A stretch of 64,000 nt of DNA from Bradyrhizobium aeschynomenes (GCF_013178945.1 NZ_JABFDM010000003.1:558001-622000); one strand, 5' to 3'. Positions 49,058 to 58,963 are shown, counted from the first letter of the stretch. A program made the numbers and translations. Notes: generated by a model from the sequence alone, not told the origin.

Positions 49058-49087
49058 CGGGCGCTGCAGCTTCGGCTGCGGCGCCCG
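49058..49087 (+). terminator. Strong UUCG-loop hairpin after the outer-membrane protein gene
   Basis: CGGGCGCTGCAGC (49058-49070) and GCTGCGGCGCCCG (49075-49087) pair over 13 bases with one wobble around a TTCG tetraloop. There is no T run, but it begins 16 bases after the stop and also faces the end of the convergent deaminase gene. Confidence 0.75.
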
Positions 49088-49094
49088 TTGCTGT

Positions 49095-49646
49095 TCATTT
49101 GTCCCAGACTCCGACATGCAACGCGGCGGCCTCGTCCTCCAGTAGCGGACCGATGACCTCGGTCGGGCGCTGGCCACCTGCGAACACGTCGCGGCAGGGC
49201 AGGTCCAAGGTCGGGTTTTCCGGATGGTTGCCGGTGAAGCGGCGCAGCTGCCCTTCGCTGAGGCCGTAGACGACGCGGCCGATGCCGGCCCAGTAGATGG
49301 CACCCGCGCACATCGCACACGGTTCGGCCGACGAATACAGCGTCGCCATCGCCCTGATCTCCGGAGCAATCGTCATGCAGGCCTGCGTCGCGACCAATCG
49401 CTCTGCATGCGCCGTGGCATCGCGTGCCGGCATGTAGCCATTCTCGGCCTCGATCAGCACGTGGCCGTCGGTGCCGACGAGGATGGCGCCAAAGGGATGA
49501 TTGCCGTGCGCCATCGAGCGGAGCGCGACAGCGAAGCTGCGGCGCAGGAATTGCGCGTCACGCGCATCTGGGTCGGCGACATCGCTCTCGTCTGAGGGGC
49601 TCGTGCCGCTCACCGTGATCTCCACTGCTCCTTTGCTCTTGCGCAT
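49095..49646 (-). CDS. CDA-fold nucleobase/nucleoside deaminase
   Basis: 183-aa zinc deaminase from ATG 49646. The catalytic motifs are 'TAHAERLVATQAC' (HAE, with Glu as proton shuttle) and 'SSAEPCAMCAGAIYWA' (PCxxC zinc ligands). 'PFGAILVGTDGHVLIEAENG' and the C-terminal 'DLPCRDVFAGGQRPTEVIGP' resemble guanine deaminase (GuaD type) and related tRNA/cytosine deaminase-like proteins. In the purine island a guanine deaminase giving xanthine would be the natural role, but cytosine or other substrates cannot be excluded. Its end converges with the Tsx-like gene. Confidence 0.85.
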   Translation of the reverse strand: MRKSKGAVEITVSGTSPSDESDVADPDARDAQFLRRSFAVALRSMAHGNHPFGAILVGTDGHVLIEAENGYMPARDATAHAERLVATQACMTIAPEIRAMATLYSSAEPCAMCAGAIYWAGIGRVVYGLSEGQLRRFTGNHPENPTLDLPCRDVFAGGQRPTEVIGPLLEDEAAALHVGVWDK

Positions 49647-49723
49647 TCTGAGCTCTTCGGGTCTGCCCCGCAAGGGAACCGATGCGCTCAGCCGGCGTTG
49701 CCCGGCGCACCGAGGAGAGAGAA

Positions 49724-50698
49724 ATGGCGGGGTCGATGGCGGCGAGCACGGATTCCAGGATTGCCGTCTACGCCGCCCTCGTCGGAAATCTGCTGGTCGC
49801 CTGCACCAAGATCGCAGCGGCGGTCTGGACAGGCAGTTCGGCGATGATGAGCGAGGCGATCCACTCGATCGTCGACACTTTCAATGAGCTTCTGCTTCTC
49901 TACGGCATGCATCGTGCGACGCGGCCGCCTGACCGCCGGCATCCGCTGGGTTACGGTCGTGAGCTGTACTTCTGGAGCTTCATCGTCGCGCTACTGCTGT
50001 TTGCGCTGGGCGCTGGCGTGTCGCTGTATGAAGGCGTTGCGCATCTGATGCATCCGCTGCCCATCGAAGATCCGACCGTGAATTACATCGTGCTTGGCCT
50101 GTCTTTCATGTTCGAAGCCGGCTCCTGGTGGGTCGCGGTCCGACGCTTCCGCGCAGCCGCCCCGGAGCTCAGTTATGTCGAGGCGTTCCGGCGCAGCAAG
50201 GATCCGCCGGCGTTCATGGTCGTGTTCGAGGACACTGCCGCGCTGGTTGGCATCCTGATCGCTGCTGCCGCCACGGCAGCTGCGGTCGCATTCGACGAGC
50301 CGTTGTGGGACGGCATCGGCTCGATCCTGATCGGGCTCCTGCTCGCGGTGACCTCGATGGTGCTCGCGCGGGAGAGCAAGAGCCTCCTCATCGGCGAGCC
50401 TGCGGACCCGGAGCTCGACCGTTCGGTTCTCGAGATCGCGCGGGGATCAAGCGGAGTCCGTGCCGCCAATGGCCTGCTCACGGTGCAGCTGTCGCCGCAG
50501 CAGGTCGTGGTCGCGCTGAGCCTCGAATTTGCCGACGATCTGCGCGCTGACGACATCGAGCGTGCGGTCGTTGCGATCGAGGCCGAGCTGCGCGCCCGCC
50601 ATCCGATGATCGTGACGCTGTTCGTCAAGCCGCAGACCGGCGCTCGCTATCAGCAAATCCGCGAACGCCGGCTGCAGGGTGGCGCGGCCCCTGCCTAG
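49724..50698 (+). CDS. Cation diffusion facilitator family transporter
   Basis: 324-aa protein; ATG 49724 is preceded by GAGGAGAGAGAA. Six transmembrane helices are followed by a cytosolic C-terminal domain (about 240-324). Helix 2 carries the HxxxD metal site ('SEAIHSIVDTFNELLLLYG'), and helix 5 has a related acidic site ('FMVVFEDTAALVGILIAAAA'). The histidine-arginine loop 'RRHPLGYGRELYFWSFIVAL' is the family signature. It exports Zn2+, Co2+, Fe2+ or Mn2+ against protons. It is divergent from the deaminase gene with no obvious functional link. Confidence 0.9.
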   Translation: MAGSMAASTDSRIAVYAALVGNLLVACTKIAAAVWTGSSAMMSEAIHSIVDTFNELLLLYGMHRATRPPDRRHPLGYGRELYFWSFIVALLLFALGAGVSLYEGVAHLMHPLPIEDPTVNYIVLGLSFMFEAGSWWVAVRRFRAAAPELSYVEAFRRSKDPPAFMVVFEDTAALVGILIAAAATAAAVAFDEPLWDGIGSILIGLLLAVTSMVLARESKSLLIGEPADPELDRSVLEIARGSSGVRAANGLLTVQLSPQQVVVALSLEFADDLRADDIERAVVAIEAELRARHPMIVTLFVKPQTGARYQQIRERRLQGGAAPA

Positions 50699-50737
50699 GC
50701 TTCCAGTCCGTCGCCGGTGATGCGGCATCAAAGCGCC

Positions 50738-50977
50738 TCAGCGATAGACGACATCGCTTCGTGCAGAGGAGAGCCGCACAAGCATGCCGATCTGGTAGAT
50801 CGCCGAAAGCGCGACCAGAACGTAGACGATGCGGGAGATCGGCGAGGATGTCGCGGTCTCGGCCGCGCCGTTGCCGAAGATGGCGGTAACGAGATCGAAG
50901 TCGAACAGGCCGACGAGGCCCCAATTCAATCCTCCGACGATGACGAGAACGAGCGTGATGATGTTGAGTGCGCGCAT
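50738..50977 (-). CDS. DUF378-family small membrane protein
   Basis: 79-aa protein with the DUF378 start 'MRALNIITLVLVIVGGLNWG' followed by 'LVGLFDFDLVTAIFG', and a second helix 'SRIVYVLVALSAIYQIGMLV'. The GGLNWGLVG core is diagnostic. Function is unknown; it is a two-helix inner-membrane protein. Confidence 0.9.
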   Translation of the reverse strand: MRALNIITLVLVIVGGLNWGLVGLFDFDLVTAIFGNGAAETATSSPISRIVYVLVALSAIYQIGMLVRLSSARSDVVYR

Positions 50978-51037
50978 GAATCTGCTCCTTGACCGCGGCG
51001 TGTGAGGCGGGTCAAAGCGGCACCGGGCGGCTCGTTC

Positions 51038-52174
51038 CTATCGCGGCGACCTCGCCACCAGCGGCGCGCTCGCCAGCACGATCACGAGCAGCGCGGCAAG
51101 GATCCAGAATGCGGTCGGCAGGCTGGTGGCGGCAGCGACGAAGCCGATTCCGGCAGGCCCGAGCAGCACGCCGGAATAGCCGGCCGTCGTTACGGCGGCG
51201 ACAGCCAGGCCGAGCGGCATCGCAGTCTGTGCGCCGGCTCTCCGGAACAGCACCGGCACGAGGTTGGAGGCTCCGAGTCCGATGAGGGCGAAGCCTGTCA
51301 TGGCGGCGAGAATCGAGGGAACGGCGAGCAGGAACGCAAAGCCGGCGATCGCGATGGCGCTGCCCCATAGCAAGGTGGCGCGATCGCCGATCCGCGCCAC
51401 GACGGCATCGCCGACGAGGCGGCCGGCGGTCATTGCGATCGAGAACATGATGTAGCCCAGTCCGGCCTGAGCAGCGGGCAGGCGGCCGGAGCTGGTGAGC
51501 AGCAGGGCGCTCCAATCGAGCATCGCGCCTTCGACCAGGAACATGATCGCCGCGAGGGCGGCGAGCAGCAGCACCGCGCCATGCGGTAGCACGAGCATGG
51601 GCCCGGACTGCTCCGGCTTGCTCGCCAGCAGCCGTGGGGCCGCGACGATCATTGCAGCCAAAGCGAGCGCGCAGCACACCAGCGTGCCGAGCAGCGGCGC
51701 GACGTCGAGCGCAAGCAGGGCGGTCATCACGCCGGAGCCCGCAAAGCCGCCGATGCTGAACTGGGCGTGGAAGCCGGACATCAGCGGTCGCTCGCTGTGC
51801 CGCTCGACCTCGATCGCCTGGATGTTCACGGCCACGTCGAGCGAGCCGAGCGCGGCACCGAAGACCAGTAGCGCGAGCGCGAGCGTGACCGGCGTCGCGG
51901 CAACCGTCAGCGGGGGCAGCAGCATGCTGAGAGCGAGGCCGCTGACGATCACCACCGGCTTACTGCCATAGCGGGCGCTCAGAAGACCGGCCGCGAGCAT
52001 CGACGCAACCGACCCGACCCCGAGCGAGAGCAGCAGCAGCCCCAGCGTCGCGTCATCGACGCCGAGCCGTTGCTTGGCGAACGGCACCAGCGGCGCCCAG
52101 CAGGCAATGCCGAAGCCAGCGACGAAGAAGGCGAGGCGTGTCGCAATCCGCGACGCGCGATGGTCGAAGGTCAT
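51038..52174 (-). CDS. MFS transporter
   Basis: 378-aa, twelve-helix transporter from ATG 52174. Helix 1 is 'RLAFFVAGFGIACWAPLVPF'; the 2-3 loop is 'GLLSARYGSKPVVIVSG', the MFS signature. The helix order and 'MSGFHAQFSIGGFAGSGVMT' resemble the YbjJ/FucP-like group of sugar or drug transporters. It is 31 bases downstream of the DeoR regulator and probably co-transcribed, so it could import a sugar acid used by the divergent dgoK-dgoA genes. Substrate not shown. Confidence 0.85.
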   Translation of the reverse strand: MTFDHRASRIATRLAFFVAGFGIACWAPLVPFAKQRLGVDDATLGLLLLSLGVGSVASMLAAGLLSARYGSKPVVIVSGLALSMLLPPLTVAATPVTLALALLVFGAALGSLDVAVNIQAIEVERHSERPLMSGFHAQFSIGGFAGSGVMTALLALDVAPLLGTLVCCALALAAMIVAAPRLLASKPEQSGPMLVLPHGAVLLLAALAAIMFLVEGAMLDWSALLLTSSGRLPAAQAGLGYIMFSIAMTAGRLVGDAVVARIGDRATLLWGSAIAIAGFAFLLAVPSILAAMTGFALIGLGASNLVPVLFRRAGAQTAMPLGLAVAAVTTAGYSGVLLGPAGIGFVAAATSLPTAFWILAALLVIVLASAPLVARSPR

Positions 52175-52205
52175 GTGAGAAATTCCTGATACTCTGAAAG
52201 CGCCG

Positions 52206-52979
52206 TCATTCCGGCGGGGCAGCCGTCGCGATGATGGCTCCTGCCCGTCGGAGCAACGCGAGCCGGGCCGCAGGCGCATCGTGTTCGACGGTGATCTGGC
52301 TGATCGACTTGGCGCTGGCGATTCGATGAGGCGCGCGTGTTTCGAGCTTCTCGTTCGTGACCATTGCGACACTGATGCGGCTCAACGACAGCAGCGTCCG
52401 CTTGAAGGCTGCGTCCGTGGGATCGACCGCGCTGATGCCGCCCTGCGCCGAGACGGCACAGGCGCCGATGAAGCAGCGGTCGATGTTGAAGCGCTGCACT
52501 TGGATGAGGGCGTCCGTGTCGACGCAGCCGCCGACCGCGGCGTGAACGGAGCCTCCGATCACGATCAGGCGCAGATCCTGCCGGTGCAGCACGGCTGCAG
52601 CGATGTCGATTCCGTTGGTGGCGATGGTGAGATCGAAGTCATCGGGCAGACGTTCGACCAGCGCAAGATTGGTGCTGCCGCTGTCGAGGAAGAGAAACTC
52701 CCCGCGCGCGATGCTGCGGGCAGCGGTCCTGGCGAGCGCCAGCTTGCGCTCCCGATCTTGGCCGATCCGCGCCGCCATCGGAATGACGCCGCCGGCCATG
52801 GGCAACGCGCCGCCATACACCCGGCGGCAGCGTCCTTCGGCGGCAAGCGCCCGCAGATCGCGCCGGATCGCATCCTCCGAGACGCCGAATTCAGTCGCGA
52901 GGGCCGCGGCGATGACGGCCTGCCCTGCGGAGAGGCGGCCGGCGATTTGGTCGCGGCGGGCCAGCGGAAGCTCTGACAT
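52206..52979 (-). CDS. DeoR-family transcriptional regulator
   Basis: 257-aa repressor. The N-terminal DeoR HTH occupies about residues 5-60 ('ALATEFGVSEDAIRRDLRAL', then 'CRRVYGGALP'), and the C-terminal sugar-phosphate isomerase-like sensor has 'FLFLDSGSTNLALVERLPDD' and 'TDAAFKRTLLSLSRISVAMV'. It is divergent from dgoK-dgoA and upstream of the MFS gene, consistent with control of galactonate use through a phosphorylated sugar. The intergenic region is about 125 bases. Confidence 0.88.
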   Translation of the reverse strand: MSELPLARRDQIAGRLSAGQAVIAAALATEFGVSEDAIRRDLRALAAEGRCRRVYGGALPMAGGVIPMAARIGQDRERKLALARTAARSIARGEFLFLDSGSTNLALVERLPDDFDLTIATNGIDIAAAVLHRQDLRLIVIGGSVHAAVGGCVDTDALIQVQRFNIDRCFIGACAVSAQGGISAVDPTDAAFKRTLLSLSRISVAMVTNEKLETRAPHRIASAKSISQITVEHDAPAARLALLRRAGAIIATAAPPE

Positions 52980-53103
52980 GCGGCTTCCGTATCATGCATA
53001 AACAAGAGAAACAACGTGCATAAACGTGCACGATCAGTTTATTGTTTCCGCGGACCGCCGGGCATGCCATTGCGGAGCGGATCGAACTGTCCGGGAGCAG
53101 GAT

Positions 53104-54033
53104 GTGACCACGACCGCTTCGTCAGCAACGCCGGCCTTTGTCGCCGTCGACTGGGGAACTTCCAGCTTTCGCGCCTGGCTCATGGCCGCCGACGGAACGG
53201 AGCTTGCCGAGACTCGTGGCAGCGAAGGCATGCTGCATTGTGCGACGTCGGGCTTCGCGCCGGTTCTGCATGATCATCTCGGCAAGCTCCGTGCACCGGC
53301 CGAACTGCCCGTGCTGATCTGCGGAATGGCCGGGGCACGGCAGGGCTGGATCGAGGCGCCGTATCTGCACACCCCGACACGGCTCGACGCCCTCCACGCC
53401 GGTGCCATCCGCGTCGAGACGGAGGGCGATGTCAGAATCCTGCCCGGACTGGCTCAGGCGCGTGCCGATCGGCCCGACGTCATGCGCGGCGAGGAGACTC
53501 AGTTGCTCGGCGTCACCGAGCCGGACTTTTCCGGCACCGTCTGCATTCCCGGTACCCACAGCAAATGGATCCGAATCGAGTCCGGCGCCGTGGTCGGATT
53601 CGCCACCTACATGACCGGCGAGCTGTTCGCCGTGATCTCGCAGCACAGCATCCTGATGCATGCGGTGGAGCCGAATGCCAGCTCGGAGGGCGGAGCCGCG
53701 TTCCGGGCGGGGCTCGAAACGGCGTTAGCGGCCCCGACGAGCTTGACCAACGCACTGTTCCGGGTCCGTGCTGCCCAGCTCCTTGGATTCGAGCAGCGTG
53801 CCGAGGGTGCGGCTCGCTTGTCCGGCCTTCTGATCGGCAGCGAAATCGTGGACGCCCACGCGCGCTTCGGCGCGGCTTACCCGGTCCGGCTGATCGGAGC
53901 GGGTCGACTCGGCCGCCTCTATCGTGAGGCCCTCGCCGCAAGTGGCTTCGATGTGAGTGAATGCGATGCCGAGCAGGCGTCGCGCCGCGGCCTGATCAAG
54001 GCGGCGCGGCAGATCTGGGGAGCGCGTTTCTGA
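53104..54033 (+). CDS. dgoK: 2-dehydro-3-deoxygalactonokinase
   Basis: 309-aa kinase starting at GTG 53104 with GGGAGCAGGAT just upstream; an earlier in-frame ATG adds unlike sequence. Family features are 'VAVDWGTSSFRAWLMAADGT' (phosphate-binding loop), 'GEETQLLGV', 'CIPGTHSKWIRIESG' and 'FATYMTGELFAVISQHSIL'. It phosphorylates 2-dehydro-3-deoxy-galactonate at C6 in the De Ley-Doudoroff pathway. Its stop overlaps the aldolase start (TGATG). The dehydratase gene dgoD is not in the window. Confidence 0.92.
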   Translation: MTTTASSATPAFVAVDWGTSSFRAWLMAADGTELAETRGSEGMLHCATSGFAPVLHDHLGKLRAPAELPVLICGMAGARQGWIEAPYLHTPTRLDALHAGAIRVETEGDVRILPGLAQARADRPDVMRGEETQLLGVTEPDFSGTVCIPGTHSKWIRIESGAVVGFATYMTGELFAVISQHSILMHAVEPNASSEGGAAFRAGLETALAAPTSLTNALFRVRAAQLLGFEQRAEGAARLSGLLIGSEIVDAHARFGAAYPVRLIGAGRLGRLYREALAASGFDVSECDAEQASRRGLIKAARQIWGARF

Positions 54034-54671
54034 TGACACAGTCGGTTGCCTGGCCGCCCGTCAAGCGGTCGCTCGTTGCGATCCTGCGCGGCATCAAACC
54101 CGACGAGGCCGAAGCGATCGCCGAGGTCCTGATCGAAGCCGGCTTCGAGATGATCGAGGTTCCGCTCAACTCGCCGGACCCCTTCGTGTCGATCTCCCGC
54201 CTGGCCGCGCGGTTCGGTAATGATTGCCTGATCGGGGCCGGGACCGTCGTCAATGCGCCGGATTGCGTGCGCGTCGCCGAGGCCGGCGGGCGCCTGATGG
54301 TCAGCCCCAACGTCGATGCCGAAGTGCTGGCGACGGCGCAAGCCTATGACATGGTGACCATGCCCGGCGTGCTCACGCCGACCGAAGCGTTCCTGGCGTT
54401 GCGCTGCGGCGCTTCGGCCCTGAAGTATTTTCCGGCATCCGTGCTTGGCCCGTCCGGAATTTCGGCACAGCTGGCCGTGCTGCCGAAGGGCGTCGTGGTC
54501 GGCGCCGTCGGCGGTGTGTCGGACAAGAACCTTGCGTCCTACGTGGCAGCCGGCGTGCGCGCCTTCGGCCTCGGATCGAGCCTGTACAAGCCGGGCATGA
54601 CGGCGAGCGACGTGCGCGAGACAGCGTTGGCCTCGGTGAACGCCTATGACGCGGCAGTGGCCCTGTATTAG
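54033..54671 (+). CDS. dgoA: 2-dehydro-3-deoxy-6-phosphogalactonate aldolase
   Basis: 212-aa class I aldolase. Segments 'LVAILRGIKPDEAEAIAEVL', 'GFEMIEVPLNSPDPFVSISR' and the Schiff-base lysine in 'GASALKYFPASVLGPSGISA' match the KDPGal branch rather than KDPG aldolase Eda. It splits KDPGal to pyruvate and glyceraldehyde-3-phosphate. Translationally coupled to dgoK. The start is set by the TGATG overlap. Confidence 0.92.
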   Translation: MTQSVAWPPVKRSLVAILRGIKPDEAEAIAEVLIEAGFEMIEVPLNSPDPFVSISRLAARFGNDCLIGAGTVVNAPDCVRVAEAGGRLMVSPNVDAEVLATAQAYDMVTMPGVLTPTEAFLALRCGASALKYFPASVLGPSGISAQLAVLPKGVVVGAVGGVSDKNLASYVAAGVRAFGLGSSLYKPGMTASDVRETALASVNAYDAAVALY

Positions 54672-54717
54672 CTGCGCCCGCCGCGAACTGCGTCCGTCCG
54701 CCGCAATCTCACCATCG

Positions 54718-54739
54718 CGGCCCGCAGATTTGCGGGCCG
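54718..54739. terminator. Hairpin between convergent dgoA and the monooxygenase gene
   Basis: CGGCCCGCA (54718-54726) and TGCGGGCCG (54731-54739) are a perfect nine-base stem with a four-base loop. It lies between two gene ends facing each other. Confidence 0.7.
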
Positions 54740-54771
54740 TTCCCCTATCGATCGGCCGCGGCCGCCGCCGG

Positions 54772-57426
54772 TCAGCTTGCCGCGGCGTTGATCTCCGGCG
54801 CGCTGCTTTCTTCCCCCGACTGCGTGAACGCCTGTAGCGCTTCGGCCATCTGCACGCGGCCCCCGACGCCTGTGATGACGACATCCACCATCGTGAGCGA
54901 CGAATGGAAATGGCCGCGGGCCTTGAGCTGTCCGACCGGCACGCCGGCCGCCGCAAGCGCTTCCGCATAGGCGACGCCCTCGTCGCGCAGCGGATCGAAT
55001 TCGCAGGTGACGATATAGGCCGGCGGCAGACCCTGCAGCTTGCCACGCAGAGGCGAGACGCGCGGATCGGTGCGGTCGGCCGGCGAGCAGTAAATGTCCC
55101 AGAACCAGTACATCAGTCCGCGGGTCAGGAAGTAGCCGGCCGCATTCTCGGTGTAGGACGGCCGATCGAAGCTGCAATCGGTGACGGGACACACCAGAAG
55201 CTGGCCGCCGATGACGGGACCGCCGCGGTCACGCGCCAGCTGGCAGGTGACGGCGGCGATATTGCCGCCAGCGCTCCAGCCGGCGACCAGCACCGGGCCA
55301 TCGCGGCCGCCGAGCTCCGCAGCATGCTCGGCGATCCAGCGCGTCGCCGCGTAGCCGTCCTCGGCTGCAGCAGGAAAGCGATGCTCCGGCGCATGGCGAT
55401 AGCCGACGCTGACGAAGATCATGTTGGAGCGGCGGCACATGTCGCGGCAGAACGGATCATCCGACTGCTCGTCGCCGAGCACCCAGCCGCCGCCGTGGAA
55501 GTAAACGACGATCGGATGTGGCCCGGGGGTCGCCGGACGATACAGCCGGTAGGCGAGGGGGCCCTCGGTGCCTTCCAGCGTGCCGTCCTTCACCTCGCCG
55601 ACGGGACGTCCGGGCGGCCTTGCCACATTGAACTGCGTCACGAATTCGCGGGCTCCCGTCGCGCCCATCGATTCGATCGGCGGGAGGTTCATCTCGGCGA
55701 GCATGTTCAGCACCAGCCGGACATCCGGCTGCAGCTTCACGATCTCGCCATCGTTGCACTGGGTCGCACCGTTCGGGCCGGTCAGCCTGAAGCCGAGCAT
55801 GCCGCGGCTGACGATCTCGTTGCAGATGCCGCGATAGGGGCCGACGCCACCGGTGTAAGGCATCAAGGTCTGCGGCTTGCCCGGCACGTTGGCGCCCGTG
55901 TACCAGGTGTTGGCGAGCCGGTGCAGCGTCACCGTCGAGCAATCCGCCATGTGGCGCATCCAGCCGGCCTGCGCCGTCTCGGTCGGCTCGATGGTCGTGA
56001 AGCCCGAGTCGCGCATTTCCGCGAGGCGATCGACCACGAAGTCGACATGCTGCTCGATCGATACCGCCATGTTCGACAGCACCGACGGGCTGCCCGGGCC
56101 GGTGATCAGGAACAAATTGGGGAAGCCGGCGACGGTGAGGCCGAGATAGGTCTCCGGGCCATCAGCCCAGCTGTCGTCGAGCGACTTGCCGCCGCGCCCC
56201 TTGATCGGATGCACGGCGCGGATCGCGCCGGTCATGGCGTCGAAGCCGGTCGCAAACACGATGACGTCGATGTCGAAGCTGCGCTTGTCGGTTGTGATGC
56301 CGTTGGCCGTGATCGAGGTGATCGGCTCTTTGCGCAGGTTGACCAGGGTGACGTTCGGACGGTTGAACGTCGCGTAGTAGTTGGTGTCGAGACATGGACG
56401 CTTCGCGCCGAACGGATGGTCATGCGGCGTGAGCGCCTCGGCCGTCTCGGGATCCTTGACGATCTCGCGGATCTTCTCGCGGATGAGATCAGCGAGCAGC
56501 GCGTTGCCGTCGGCATCCACACCCTGGTCGGCCCACAGCTGGGTCAGCATGCCGACGAGATCGCCGGAGGCCCACAGCTTCTCGAAGCGCTCGCGGCGCT
56601 CGGCCTCGCTCATCGCCCAGCTGAACTCGGTGGCCGGGGGGATCGGCACGCCGGTGAGCGACCAGCGCGCCTGCTCGCGCAGGCCGTTGCGATCCTTCGC
56701 CAGCTGGGCGGCGCGGTCCGCCGGCAACGGCCCGTTGTGAGCCGGAAGCGCGAAGTTCGGGGTGCGCTGGAACACCGTCAGCTGCGAGGCCTGCTCGGCA
56801 ATGATCGGGATCGACTGGATGCCGGACGAGCCGGTGCCGATTACCGCAACGCGCTTGCCGCGGAGGTCGACGCCGTCATGCGGCCAGCGGCTGGTGAAGT
56901 AGATCTCGCCCCTGAAGTCGTGCACGCCGTCGATCTCCGGCGGCTTCGGCTGCGACAGGCAGCCGGTCGCCATGATGTAATGGCGGCAGGAGACGGCAGG
57001 GCCGTTGTCGGTGGTGAGCAGCCAGCGCTCCCTGGCCTCATCCCACGAGGCGCCGAGGACGCGGGTGCCGAAGCGGATGTCGCGACGGAGATCATAGCGA
57101 TCGGCCACGAAGCCGAGATAGCGCAGGATCTCCGGCTGGGTGGCGTATTTCTCCGACCACTGCCAGGCGGTCTCGAGCTCGGGATCGAAGGTGTAGCTGT
57201 AGTCGACGGTCTGGATATCGCAGCGCGCGCCAGGATAGCGGTTCCAGTACCAGGTGCCGCCGACATCGTTGGCCGTGTCCAACGCTACGGTCGAGAAGCC
57301 CGCCTTGCGCAGCCGATGCAGCAGATACAACCCCGCAAATCCAGCGCCGACGACGGCGACGTCGACCGTCTGGGCTTCGCCGTGAGTCGCCTCCTGCGCG
57401 CGTGCCTCGACCATTCCGTCTGACAT
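54772..57426 (-). CDS. Baeyer-Villiger-type flavin monooxygenase fused to HSL-type esterase
   Basis: 884-aa fusion. The N-terminal part (about 1-560) is a class B flavin monooxygenase: FAD motif 'VVGAGFAG' (about 26-33), NADPH motif '[11 protein letters not shown]' (about 194-204), and a C-terminal '[13 protein letters not shown]'. The type I BVMO fingerprint appears as [12 protein letters not shown] (171-182), with F177 where His is usual. The C-terminal part (about 600-884) is an alpha/beta hydrolase with oxyanion motif HGGGW (H644), nucleophile S718 in GWSAGGN, D811 in '[10 protein letters not shown]' and His near 839-841. Oxygenation of a ketone to an ester followed by cleavage to alcohol and acid in one chain is the natural reading. 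Substrate unknown. No regulator is adjacent. Confidence 0.88.
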   Translation of the reverse strand: MSDGMVEARAQEATHGEAQTVDVAVVGAGFAGLYLLHRLRKAGFSTVALDTANDVGGTWYWNRYPGARCDIQTVDYSYTFDPELETAWQWSEKYATQPEILRYLGFVADRYDLRRDIRFGTRVLGASWDEARERWLLTTDNGPAVSCRHYIMATGCLSQPKPPEIDGVHDFRGEIYFTSRWPHDGVDLRGKRVAVIGTGSSGIQSIPIIAEQASQLTVFQRTPNFALPAHNGPLPADRAAQLAKDRNGLREQARWSLTGVPIPPATEFSWAMSEAERRERFEKLWASGDLVGMLTQLWADQGVDADGNALLADLIREKIREIVKDPETAEALTPHDHPFGAKRPCLDTNYYATFNRPNVTLVNLRKEPITSITANGITTDKRSFDIDVIVFATGFDAMTGAIRAVHPIKGRGGKSLDDSWADGPETYLGLTVAGFPNLFLITGPGSPSVLSNMAVSIEQHVDFVVDRLAEMRDSGFTTIEPTETAQAGWMRHMADCSTVTLHRLANTWYTGANVPGKPQTLMPYTGGVGPYRGICNEIVSRGMLGFRLTGPNGATQCNDGEIVKLQPDVRLVLNMLAEMNLPPIESMGATGAREFVTQFNVARPPGRPVGEVKDGTLEGTEGPLAYRLYRPATPGPHPIVVYFHGGGWVLGDEQSDDPFCRDMCRRSNMIFVSVGYRHAPEHRFPAAAEDGYAATRWIAEHAAELGGRDGPVLVAGWSAGGNIAAVTCQLARDRGGPVIGGQLLVCPVTDCSFDRPSYTENAAGYFLTRGLMYWFWDIYCSPADRTDPRVSPLRGKLQGLPPAYIVTCEFDPLRDEGVAYAEALAAAGVPVGQLKARGHFHSSLTMVDVVITGVGGRVQMAEALQAFTQSGEESSAPEINAAAS

Positions 57427-57715
57427 GCTGACCTCCCGATGATTTTGTGATTGCCGGAAAGGCTAGCTCTGCTCGCGGGGTTTGTCAGCACACAAAACAA
57501 CGATCTGCGGTTGTTGCGGCGCAAGAGGCCGGGTGAATCCGGTATGCTAGGCGCTGATTTTGCATTGCCGCTGAAAATGCCGCTGCGGAGTGGACAAGGC
57601 TCTGAGAAAGCGACAGAAAGCGAACCTGCCGCGCCGCATTCACCAAGTTTCAACGCGTCGCGACTGTAACAACCGCTACACTACGCCACACCCACGATTG
57701 ATTCAGGCCAGGCCC

Positions 57716-58963
57716 ATGCCGCTCTCGCTGCCCAAGCAAAAGATCCGTGTTCTGCTCCTCGAGGGCGTGAACGACTCGGCTGTCCGCATGTTCGAGGCGA
57801 ACGGTTATACGGAAGTCGAACGGCTGCCCAAGGCGCTCGGCTCGGCGGAGCTGAAGCGGATGCTGTCCGGCGTGCACATGCTCGGCATTCGCTCACGGAC
57901 GCATTTGACCGAGGAAGTGCTGCAGGCGGCGGACCGGCTGATGGCCGTCGGCTGCTTCTCGGTCGGCACCAATCAGGTCGATCTCGACGCGGCTCGGCGG
58001 CTCGGCATTCCCGTCTTCAACGCGCCCTATTCGAACACGCGCAGCGTCGCCGAGCTGACCATCGCCGAAGTCGTGATGCTGATGCGGCGGATCTTCCCGC
58101 GCTCGGTGTCGGCGCATGCCGGCGGGTGGGACAAGTCGGCCAATGGCAGCCGCGAGGTGCGCGGCAAGACGCTCGGCATCGTCGGCTACGGCAACATCGG
58201 GTCGCAACTGTCGAATCTCGCCGAAACCATGGGGATGCGGGTGATCTTCTTCGATCTCACCGACAAGCTGCGGCATGGCAACACCGAGCCGGTCGAGAGC
58301 CTCGAAGAGCTCCTGGCGATGAGCGACGTCGTCTCGCTTCACGTGCCGGAGACGCCGGCGACGGCGAACATGATCGGTGAGCGCCAGATCCGTCACATGA
58401 AGGACGGGGCTTATCTGATCAACAATTCGCGCGGCACGGTGGTCGACATCGAGGCGCTGGCCAGCGCGCTGCGTGACGGCAAGCTCGCCGGCGCTGCGGT
58501 GGACGTGTTTCCGGTCGAGCCGGCGTCGAATGCCGATCCGTTCGTGTCGCCGCTGCAGGGCCTGCCCAACGTGATCCTGACCCCGCATGTCGGCGGCTCC
58601 ACCGAGGAGGCGCAGGACCGCATCGGCGGGGAGGTCGCGCGCAAGCTGATCGATTATTCCGACGTCGGCTCGACCTTCGGCGCCGTGAACTTTCCGCAGG
58701 TGCAATTGCCGGCGCGCCCGACGGGCACGCGCTTCATTCACGTCCATCGCAACGTGCCCGGCGTGCTGCGCCAGGTCAACGAGGCGGTCGCGCGGCACAA
58801 CATCAACATCCTTGCGCAATATCTGCAGACCGATCCGGAGGTCGGCTACGTCGTGCTCGAGACCGACGTGGTCGGCGGCGAGGGCGAGGAGCTGCTGTCG
58901 GAGCTCCGCGCGGTGGAAGGCACCATCCGCGTGCGCGTGCTGTACGACCACGACCGGCCGTGA
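57716..58963 (+). CDS. serA: D-3-phosphoglycerate dehydrogenase
   Basis: 415-aa enzyme; ATG 57716 is used because the sequence before it is not protein-like. It has the NAD-binding motif 'LGIVGYGNIGSQLSNLAETM', the catalytic Arg in 'NNSRGTVVDIEALASAL', the Glu in 'VFPVEPAS', and His in 'LTPHVGGSTEEAQDRIGGEV'. A C-terminal ACT domain (about 345-415, 'FIHVHRNVPGVLRQVNEAVA') binds serine for feedback inhibition. The form is the short E. coli type. It makes 3-phosphohydroxypyruvate for serine synthesis. The TOBE-protein gene follows by 19 bases, an unusual partner. Confidence 0.94.
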   Translation: MPLSLPKQKIRVLLLEGVNDSAVRMFEANGYTEVERLPKALGSAELKRMLSGVHMLGIRSRTHLTEEVLQAADRLMAVGCFSVGTNQVDLDAARRLGIPVFNAPYSNTRSVAELTIAEVVMLMRRIFPRSVSAHAGGWDKSANGSREVRGKTLGIVGYGNIGSQLSNLAETMGMRVIFFDLTDKLRHGNTEPVESLEELLAMSDVVSLHVPETPATANMIGERQIRHMKDGAYLINNSRGTVVDIEALASALRDGKLAGAAVDVFPVEPASNADPFVSPLQGLPNVILTPHVGGSTEEAQDRIGGEVARKLIDYSDVGSTFGAVNFPQVQLPARPTGTRFIHVHRNVPGVLRQVNEAVARHNINILAQYLQTDPEVGYVVLETDVVGGEGEELLSELRAVEGTIRVRVLYDHDRP

